The notes beneath the pieces were generated by a model. That model made no database searches, was not told where the DNA came from, and saw nothing but the letters and a program-made list of their open reading frames with translations. This document shows, piece after piece, positions 33,459 through 39,226 of a stretch of DNA of 39,226 nt (positions are counted from its first letter, which is position 1; each line of letters opens with the position of its first letter). The position numbers and the translations under genes are program-made. Where the stretch lies: assembly GCA_949959305.1 (NCBI GenBank), contig CATLJA010000012.1, positions 1-39,226 of the forward strand, written 5' to 3'. This DNA is from an uncultured Oscillibacter sp. (GTDB lineage Bacteria > Bacillota > Clostridia > Oscillospirales > Oscillospiraceae).

Positions 33459-35450
33459 ATGGCGAAGAAACAGGATTACGGCAACGAGAGCATTTCCGCC
33501 CTGAAGGGCGCGGACCGGGTGCGGAAGCGGCCCGGCGTCATTTTCGGATCCGACGGACTGGACGGCTGCGAGCACGCGGTGTTCGAAATACTCTCCAACT
33601 CCATCGACGAGGCCCGGGAGGGCCACGGCAGGGCCATCACCGTCACGCGGTTTCTGGACCACAGCGTGGAGGTGGAGGACGCGGGCCGGGGCTGCCCGGT
33701 GGACTGGAACGAAAAGGAGCAGCGCTTCAACTGGGAGCTGGTCTTCTGCGAGCTTTACGCCGGAGGCAAGTACGACAACGCCTCCGGGGACAACTACGAG
33801 TTCTCCCTGGGCCTGAACGGCCTGGGCTCCTGCGCCACCCAGTACGCCTCCCGCTATATGGACGTGACCGTCTGGCGGGACGGCTTCGAGTACCGCCTCC
33901 GCTTCGAGCGGGGGGAGATTGCGGGGGAGCTTCAAAAAACGCCCCTGCCCAGGTCCCAGGCGAAAAAGACCGGCACCCGGACCCGCTGGCTCCCGGATTT
34001 GGACGTATTCACCGACATCGCCATTCCGGCGGAGTACTTCGCCGGGGTCATGAAGCGCCAGGCGGTGGTGAACGCCGGGATCACCTTCCACTTCCGCAAT
34101 GAGACGGAGCCGGGGAAGTTTGAGGAGACGGACTTCGTCTACGAAAACGGCGTGGCGGACTACGTGGCGGAGCTGGCGGGGGAGACGGGCCTGACCTCCC
34201 CGGCCTTCTGGCAGGCGGAGAAAAAGGGACGGGACCGGGAGGATAAGCCGGAATACAAGGTGAAGCTCTCCGCCGCCTTCTGCTTTTCCAACCGGGTGAA
34301 CGTGGTGGAGCACTACCACAACTCCAGCTGGCTGGAGCACGGCGGCAGCCCGGAGAAGGCCAGCCGCTCCGCCTTTGTCTCCGCCATTGACAAATACCTC
34401 CGGGAGCAGGGGAAGTACCAGAAGAACGAGAGCAAGGTGACCTGGGCGGACGTGGAGGACTGCCTGATTCTGGTCACCAGCAACTTCTCCACCCAGACCA
34501 GCTATGAAAACCAGACGAAAAAGGCCATCACAAATAAGTTCGTCCAGGAGGCCATGACGGAATTTCTCCGATCCAACCTGGAGATTTACTTTATAGAAAA
34601 CCATTTCGACGCGGAAAAAATCGCGGAGCAGGTTCTTCTGAACAAGCGGAGCCGGGAAAAGGCCGAGGAGGCCCGGCTGAGCATCAAGAAAAAGCTCAGC
34701 GGCAGCGTGGACATCGCCAACCGGGTGCAGAAATTCGTGGACTGCCGGACGAAGGACCCAAACCGCCGGGAAATCTACATCGTGGAGGGCGACAGCGCCC
34801 TTGGCAGCGTGAAGCTGGCACGGGACTCGGAGTATCAGGGCATCATGCCCATCCGGGGCAAGATTCTGAACTGCCTGAAGGCGGACTACGCCCGGATTTT
34901 CAAGAGCGAAATCATCACCGACCTTATCAAGGTCCTGGGCTGCGGCGTGGAGGTCGCAAACAAGCACGCCAAGGACGTTTCCTCCTTTGATTTGGGAAAC
35001 CTCCGCTGGAGCAAGGTGGTCATCTGCACCGACGGCGACGTGGACGGCTTCCAGATTCGGACCCTGGTGCTGACCATGCTGTACCGCCTTACGCCGACCC
35101 TGATCCGGGAGGGGTATGTGTATATCGCGGAAACCCCCCTCTTTGAAATCAACTGCGGGGAGAAGACCTGGTTTGCTTACTCCGACAAGGAGAAGAACGA
35201 CATTGTGAAGGAGCTGGAGGGGAAGAAGTACAAGATTGACCGCTCCAAGGGACTGGGCGAGAACGACCCGGACATGATGTGGCTGACGACGATGAACCCG
35301 GAGACCCGGCGGCTCATCCGGGTGATGCCGGAGGACGTGGAGCGGACGGCGGCGGCGTTCGACCTTCTGCTGGGGGACAACCTCCAGGGGCGGAAGGACC
35401 ATATCGCCGAGAACGGGTACAAGTACCTGGAGATGGCGGACATTTCGTGA
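33459..35450 (+). CDS. Divergent type IIA topoisomerase subunit B (GyrB/ParE-like)
   Basis: ATPase subunit of a DNA gyrase/topoisomerase IV-type enzyme. 663 residues from ATG 33459, which has GGAGG nearby; an in-frame ATG at 33360 has none. GHKL ATPase: RKRPGVIFGS, EILSNSIDEA, VEDAGRGCPVDW, and a glycine loop reading SLGLNGLGS where GyrB has GGLHGVG. Transducer, then Toprim: IVEGDSALGSVK, PIRGKILN, CTDGDVDGFQIRTL, and KGLGEND near the end. These differ from the common GyrB/ParE forms (for example EGDSAGGSAK, DADVDG). Paired with the A subunit 31 bases downstream. Whether it is topo IV or a separate line, sequence alone cannot settle. Confidence 0.92.
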   Translation: MAKKQDYGNESISALKGADRVRKRPGVIFGSDGLDGCEHAVFEILSNSIDEAREGHGRAITVTRFLDHSVEVEDAGRGCPVDWNEKEQRFNWELVFCELYAGGKYDNASGDNYEFSLGLNGLGSCATQYASRYMDVTVWRDGFEYRLRFERGEIAGELQKTPLPRSQAKKTGTRTRWLPDLDVFTDIAIPAEYFAGVMKRQAVVNAGITFHFRNETEPGKFEETDFVYENGVADYVAELAGETGLTSPAFWQAEKKGRDREDKPEYKVKLSAAFCFSNRVNVVEHYHNSSWLEHGGSPEKASRSAFVSAIDKYLREQGKYQKNESKVTWADVEDCLILVTSNFSTQTSYENQTKKAITNKFVQEAMTEFLRSNLEIYFIENHFDAEKIAEQVLLNKRSREKAEEARLSIKKKLSGSVDIANRVQKFVDCRTKDPNRREIYIVEGDSALGSVKLARDSEYQGIMPIRGKILNCLKADYARIFKSEIITDLIKVLGCGVEVANKHAKDVSSFDLGNLRWSKVVICTDGDVDGFQIRTLVLTMLYRLTPTLIREGYVYIAETPLFEINCGEKTWFAYSDKEKNDIVKELEGKKYKIDRSKGLGENDPDMMWLTTMNPETRRLIRVMPEDVERTAAAFDLLLGDNLQGRKDHIAENGYKYLEMADIS

Positions 35451-35481
35451 CCGCCGACTTTATGTGAAGGAATAAGCTGTT

Positions 35482-37740
35482 ATGCCAAAGAAGAAAACGC
35501 CTGACGGCGGCAGGCCCAAGGCTGGAAATCCCAATGTGCTGGGCCTGTGCGCCGCGGTGGTGGAACAGCCCATCACCGACACCCTGGAAACCAACTACAT
35601 GCCCTACGCGATGAGCGTCATCGTCTCCCGGGCCATTCCGGAAATCGACGGGTTCAAGCCCTCCCACCGCAAGCTCCTGTACACCATGTACAAAATGGGC
35701 CTTCTCACCGGGAGCCGGACCAAGTCCGCCAACATCGTGGGCCAGACCATGCGCCTCAATCCCCACGGCGACGCGGCCATCTACGACACCATGGTCCGCC
35801 TCTCCCGGGGCTACGGGGCGCTGCTGACCCCCTTTGTGGACTCCAAGGGCAACTTCGGCAAGCACTACTCCCGGGACATGTCCTGCGCCGCGCCCCGGTA
35901 CACCGAGGCCAAGCTGACCCCCATCTGCCAGGAGCTGTTCCGGGACATCGACAGCGACACCGTGGACTTCGTGGACAACTATGACAACACCATGAAGGAG
36001 CCCGCCCTGCTGCCCACCACCTTCCCGAACATCCTGGTCTCCGCCAACATGGGCATCGCCGTGGGCATGGCCTCCCAGTTCTGCGGCTTCAACCTGAAGG
36101 AGGTCTGCGACACGGCGGCGGCCTATCTCAAAAACCCGGACTGCGATCTGCTGGAAACCCTGCCGGCCCCGGACTTCCCCACCGGCGGGGAGCTGATCTG
36201 CGACCGGGACGCCCTGCAGGACATCTACGCGACGGGCCGGGGCGGCGTGAAGGTCCGGGCCAGGTGGCGCTATGTCAAAGAGGAAAACCTCATTGAAATT
36301 ACGGAGATTCCCTACTCCACCTCCACCGAGGCCATTCTGGACAAGGTGGCGGAGCTTATCAAGGCGGGGAAGGCCAGGGAAATCGCCGACATGCGGGACG
36401 AAACGGACCTCTCCGGCCTGAAGCTCACCATCGACCTCAAGCGGGGGGCGGACCCGGACAAGCTCATGGCCCGCCTCTTCAAGCAGACCCCCCTGGAGGA
36501 CGCGTTTTCCTGCAACTTCAACGTCCTTATCGGCGGGATGCCCCGGGTCCTGGGGGTCCGGCAGATTCTGGAGGAGTGGACCGCCTGGCGCACCGAGTCC
36601 GTCCGGCGGAGGGTCTTCTTCGTCCTGGGGAAGCGGAAGGAGAAGCTCCACCTCCTCAAGGGCCTCAAGCGCATCCTGCTGGACATTGACAAGGCCGTCA
36701 AAATCATCCGGGAGACGGAGGAGGAGGCCGAGGTCATCCCGAATCTGATGATTGGCTTTGGCATCGACCGGACTCAGGCGGAGTACGTGGCGGAAATCCG
36801 GCTCCGCAACATCAATAAGGAATATATCCTCAAGCGGGTGAGGGAGACCGAGGCCCTCCAGGACGAGATCGGCGATTTGGAGGATATCCTCCAGGACCCC
36901 CGGCGGGTGAAGAAAATCATCCTGGACGAGCTGAGGGACGCGGCGGAGAAGTACGGCGAGCCCCGCCGCACCGCCATCGTCTACGCCCACGAGCTGCCGG
37001 ACCCGGGAGAGGACGAGGGGCCGGAGGAGTACCCCGTCCACGTCTTCCTCTCCAGAGAGGGGTACTTCAAGAAAATCACGCCCCAGAGCCTCCGCATGAG
37101 CGGCGCCCAGAAGTACAAGGAGGGGGACGGCCTCCGGCAGAGCTTCGAGAGCACCAGCCGGGCCGAGGTCATGTTCTTCACGGACAGGTGCCAGGTCTAC
37201 AAGACCCGCCTCAGCGAGTTCGACGATTCCAAGGCCAGCGTGCTGGGGGACTATCTCCCGGCGAAGCTGGGAATGGACGCGGGGGAGAGCGTGATTTTCA
37301 TGGCGCTTCCGGGAGATTACTCCGGCGGGCTGCTGTTCTTCTTCGAAAACGGCAAGGCGGCCCGGGTGGAGCTGAAGGCGTACCAGACCTCCTCCAACCG
37401 GCGCAAGCTCACCGGGGCCTACTCCGGCAAGTCCCCGCTGAAAGCCATTCTCCGTCTGGACGGGGAAATGGAGCTGGCGGTCTTCTCCACGGAGCCCCGG
37501 TGCCTGGTGTTCCACACGGCGCTGCTGGCCCCCAAGACCACCCGCTCCACCCAGGGCGTGGCGGTGATGGCGCTGAAGCCCAGATACCAGCTGGACGCCG
37601 TCCTCCCCCTGGAGGAGACGGCCATCGCCAACCGGAGCCGCTACCGGGTCCGGGCGGTGCCGGCGGCGGGGGCCCTGCTGCGGCAGGAGGACACCGGAGA
37701 GGTCCAGCTGGGACTGCTGGACGGGGAGCCCCAAGGGTGA
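35482..37740 (+). CDS. Divergent type IIA topoisomerase subunit A (GyrA/ParC-like)
   Basis: Breakage-reunion subunit. 752 residues. YMPYAMSVIVSRAIPEIDGFKPSHRKLLYTMY opens the domain; the active-site Tyr is Y140 in AAPRYTEAKL. The usual helix VGDVLGKYHPHGD is changed to VGQTMRLNPHGDAAIYDTMVRL, with NP in place of YHP. A long coiled-coil part (about 400-490) and a C-terminal beta-pinwheel-like region (about 510-740) follow, without an obvious GyrA box. AAGGA precedes the ATG. It is co-transcribed with the B subunit. A GC-rich hairpin without a T-run follows (about 37766-37792). Confidence 0.92.
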   Translation: MPKKKTPDGGRPKAGNPNVLGLCAAVVEQPITDTLETNYMPYAMSVIVSRAIPEIDGFKPSHRKLLYTMYKMGLLTGSRTKSANIVGQTMRLNPHGDAAIYDTMVRLSRGYGALLTPFVDSKGNFGKHYSRDMSCAAPRYTEAKLTPICQELFRDIDSDTVDFVDNYDNTMKEPALLPTTFPNILVSANMGIAVGMASQFCGFNLKEVCDTAAAYLKNPDCDLLETLPAPDFPTGGELICDRDALQDIYATGRGGVKVRARWRYVKEENLIEITEIPYSTSTEAILDKVAELIKAGKAREIADMRDETDLSGLKLTIDLKRGADPDKLMARLFKQTPLEDAFSCNFNVLIGGMPRVLGVRQILEEWTAWRTESVRRRVFFVLGKRKEKLHLLKGLKRILLDIDKAVKIIRETEEEAEVIPNLMIGFGIDRTQAEYVAEIRLRNINKEYILKRVRETEALQDEIGDLEDILQDPRRVKKIILDELRDAAEKYGEPRRTAIVYAHELPDPGEDEGPEEYPVHVFLSREGYFKKITPQSLRMSGAQKYKEGDGLRQSFESTSRAEVMFFTDRCQVYKTRLSEFDDSKASVLGDYLPAKLGMDAGESVIFMALPGDYSGGLLFFFENGKAARVELKAYQTSSNRRKLTGAYSGKSPLKAILRLDGEMELAVFSTEPRCLVFHTALLAPKTTRSTQGVAVMALKPRYQLDAVLPLEETAIANRSRYRVRAVPAAGALLRQEDTGEVQLGLLDGEPQG

Positions 37741-37828
37741 CAGGAGGGCGCTGAAACGGCCCCTGCCGCCCGCCGGGAAGCCGGCGGCGGGACGGGATAT
37801 GATATGAAAGACGGAAAGGGAGGCCGCT

Positions 37829-38428
37829 ATGACAAACTTCGACACTGTGAAACGGAACCTGGAGGCCCGGGGCTACGCCGTCCGCGTATTCCCCACCGGG
37901 AAGGAGGCGGCGGACTACCTGGCCGCCAGCCTGGACGGGAAGTCCGTGGGCTTCGGCGGCTCCGCCACGCTGGAGGCCCTGGGGCTTTACGAGCGCCTGG
38001 AAAGCCGCGGCGAGGTGGTGTGGCACTGGAAATGGGAGGACCCCGCCGCCGCCCGGCGGGCGGCGCAGGCCACGGACGTGTACCTGACCTCCGTCAACGC
38101 CCTGGCGGAGACGGGGGAGCTGGTGAACATCGACGGCGCGGGGAACCGGGTCGCCGCCACGCTGTTCGGGCACGAGAAGGTGTATTTCGCCGTCGGCCGG
38201 AACAAGCTGGTCCCGGGCTATGACGAGGCCGTCTGGCGGGCCCGGAACGTGGCCGCCCCCCGGCGGGCCCGGCAGCTGGGGAAGAAGACCCCCTGCGCCG
38301 TGAAGTGCGACCGCTGCTACGACTGCAAAAGCCCGGAGCGCATCTGCCGGGGGCTGGCGGTCCTGTGGGGCCCCATGATGGGCATGGCGGCGGAGGTGCT
38401 GCTGATAGACGAGGATCTGGGGCTGTAA
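37829..38428 (+). CDS. LUD-domain (lactate utilisation-type) protein with Cys tail
   Basis: 199 residues. LUD/DUF162 fold seen in LutB and LutC: VKRNLEARGYAVRVFPTGKEA, SVGFGGSATLEALGLYERL (the family glycine loop), VYLTSVNALAETGELVNIDGAGNRVA. The C-terminus carries six Cys including CAVKCDRCYDCKSPERIC, which could bind an iron-sulfur cluster or zinc. LutC itself lacks such a tail, and no lutA or lutB is nearby, so a role in lactate oxidation is not supported by context. GGGAGG precedes the ATG. A -10-like TATGAT lies about 25 bases upstream. Confidence 0.9.
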   Translation: MTNFDTVKRNLEARGYAVRVFPTGKEAADYLAASLDGKSVGFGGSATLEALGLYERLESRGEVVWHWKWEDPAAARRAAQATDVYLTSVNALAETGELVNIDGAGNRVAATLFGHEKVYFAVGRNKLVPGYDEAVWRARNVAAPRRARQLGKKTPCAVKCDRCYDCKSPERICRGLAVLWGPMMGMAAEVLLIDEDLGL

Positions 38429-38499
38429 CGCCTCTCCGCGCCCGGCGGCCCGCAGAGGGCCGGAGGGGCGGCGGTGAATTTCTGGAAAGGAGGCCCGCC

Positions 38500-39226
38500 A
38501 TGCTGGGAAAAGCGTTGACCCTGGCGCTGGCGCTGTGCCTGCTGACGGGCTGCTCGGCCCTGCTGGAGCGGACCTACGCCACCGAGGAGCCCCACAGCAG
38601 CAAGTTCTGGGAGAGCGAGGCCGCCGGAACCCTCCGGGCGGAGAACCATCAGGACGTGGTGAACGACCTGCTGCTGGTGGTGGGCCAGCACCGGGAGACG
38701 GCGACGCTGCGGCTGTATGACTTTGAGAGCGACCTGGCCGTGGCGGACACCCTGGAGGAGGCCACCATGGAAATCCAGCAGGAGACGCCCATGGGAGCTT
38801 ACGCCGTGGAGTATATCACCGCCTCCAGCCACGCCCAGCGGGGCTATTACGAGGTGGCGGTGAAGGTGGGCTACCGCCGGACGCTGGAGCAGCTCCAGGC
38901 GGTGGTGAACGCCACCAGCCCCGGGGCGGTGTACAGCCTGCTGGCGGCGGCCCTGGACGAGGGGAAGACGGAGCTGGCGGTCCGCATGGGCTATTGGGGC
39001 GAGGACGGCCAGACCCGGGTGGAGGACGCCATAAGCCAGCTCCGGGAGGAGCGGGAGCTGACGGAGTCGCCGCCCTGGGCGGTAAATTATTACCCGGGCC
39101 CGGAGAACCCGGGGCTGGTGGAGTTCCTTCTGGACCCGCCGGAGCCGGAGGAGGGGGAAGCGCCCGGAGAGGACGGAGAGGCGGCCCCGGGAGAAGGCGG
39201 GGAGCAGCCGCCCGCCGGAGAAAACG
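38500..39226 (+). CDS. Putative lipoprotein, 3' end outside window
   Basis: The frame from ATG 38500 stays open to the window end (242 codons). AAAGGAGG is correctly spaced upstream. Signal peptide with lipobox LLTGCS (Cys about residue 18), then ERTYATEEPHSSKFWESE. The visible domain has mixed strands and helices (VVNDLLLVVGQHRETATLRLYDF; QRGYYEVAVKVGYRRTLEQLQ), later a low-complexity tail rich in P, E and G (PEPEEGEAPGEDGEAAPGEGG). I do not recognise the family. It probably sits on the outer face of the membrane. Confidence 0.8.
   Translation, partial: MLGKALTLALALCLLTGCSALLERTYATEEPHSSKFWESEAAGTLRAENHQDVVNDLLLVVGQHRETATLRLYDFESDLAVADTLEEATMEIQQETPMGAYAVEYITASSHAQRGYYEVAVKVGYRRTLEQLQAVVNATSPGAVYSLLAAALDEGKTELAVRMGYWGEDGQTRVEDAISQLREERELTESPPWAVNYYPGPENPGLVEFLLDPPEPEEGEAPGEDGEAAPGEGGEQPPAGEN

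Noticed and set aside
35314-37845. Very long open frame on the minus strand opposite the topoisomerase A gene (843 codons)
   Set aside because: It mirrors the codon structure of a well-supported gene, is rich in G, L, V and R from GC-rich antisense reading, and has no ribosome site or recognisable domain.
1-39226. Search by eye for tRNA genes, CRISPR repeats, transposases, phage or defence genes
   Set aside because: None seen; all long frames are explained by housekeeping genes or their antisense shadows.

Overview
The window reads as a chromosomal segment of a GC-rich Clostridia, most likely Oscillospiraceae (Flavonifractor/Oscillibacter/Lawsonibacter-like). This is inferred from strongly G/C-ending codons, T-box leaders, Firmicutes-type parS sites, a PBP2/MreCD/Maf/ZapA block and a divergent clostridial type IIA topoisomerase pair. 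I see no tRNA or rRNA gene, CRISPR array, transposase, integrase or phage gene. The parABS locus, rsmG and a pair of DnaA boxes suggest the replication origin is not far away (inference).
Layout. 1-6.3 kb, plus strand: the end of an unknown gene, a terminator, then a promoter-led run nadE, GH3 lipoprotein, AlaX-type editing enzyme and a small DUF6881-like protein, followed by a separately promoted two-helix membrane protein. 6.4-10.4 kb, minus strand: a glycine T-box, a small membrane protein, glyS, and an LTA-synthase-family gene broken by one extra base in a homopolymer. 10.5-11.3 kb, plus: a Vat/CatB-type acetyltransferase with a possible attenuation leader. 11.3-15.8 kb, minus: a T-box leader with aspartate signatures, hisS, a 369-base gap holding a striking mirror/inverted repeat, a small membrane-anchored protein, and aspS. 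15.9-18.3 kb, minus: mscL, rsmG, a MinD-like ATPase and an MgsA homologue lacking its catalytic aspartate. 18.6-24.8 kb, minus: parA, parB, two small membrane proteins and serS, then a GH13 glucan hydrolase; four parS sites are scattered here. 24.8-32 kb, minus: zapA, a U32 peptidase-family gene, dut, maf, mreC, mreD and PBP2, a cell-wall elongation and division block. 32.1-33 kb, minus: degV. 33-39.2 kb, plus: a type IIA topoisomerase B/A pair, a LUD-domain protein, and a lipoprotein that runs off the end of the window.
Themes. Translation (glyS, hisS, aspS, serS, AlaX, rsmG), chromosome segregation and topology (parABS, topoisomerase pair, MinD-like) and envelope growth (PBP2, MreCD, ZapA, LTA synthase, MscL, GH3) dominate. 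The least ordinary items are the T-box specificity ahead of hisS, a membrane gene between a glycine T-box and glyS, the 16-base homopurine mirror repeat beside a 16-bp palindrome, the D-to-S MgsA homologue, and a pair of uncharacterised WYxRPVDxY membrane proteins placed in two separate housekeeping operons.
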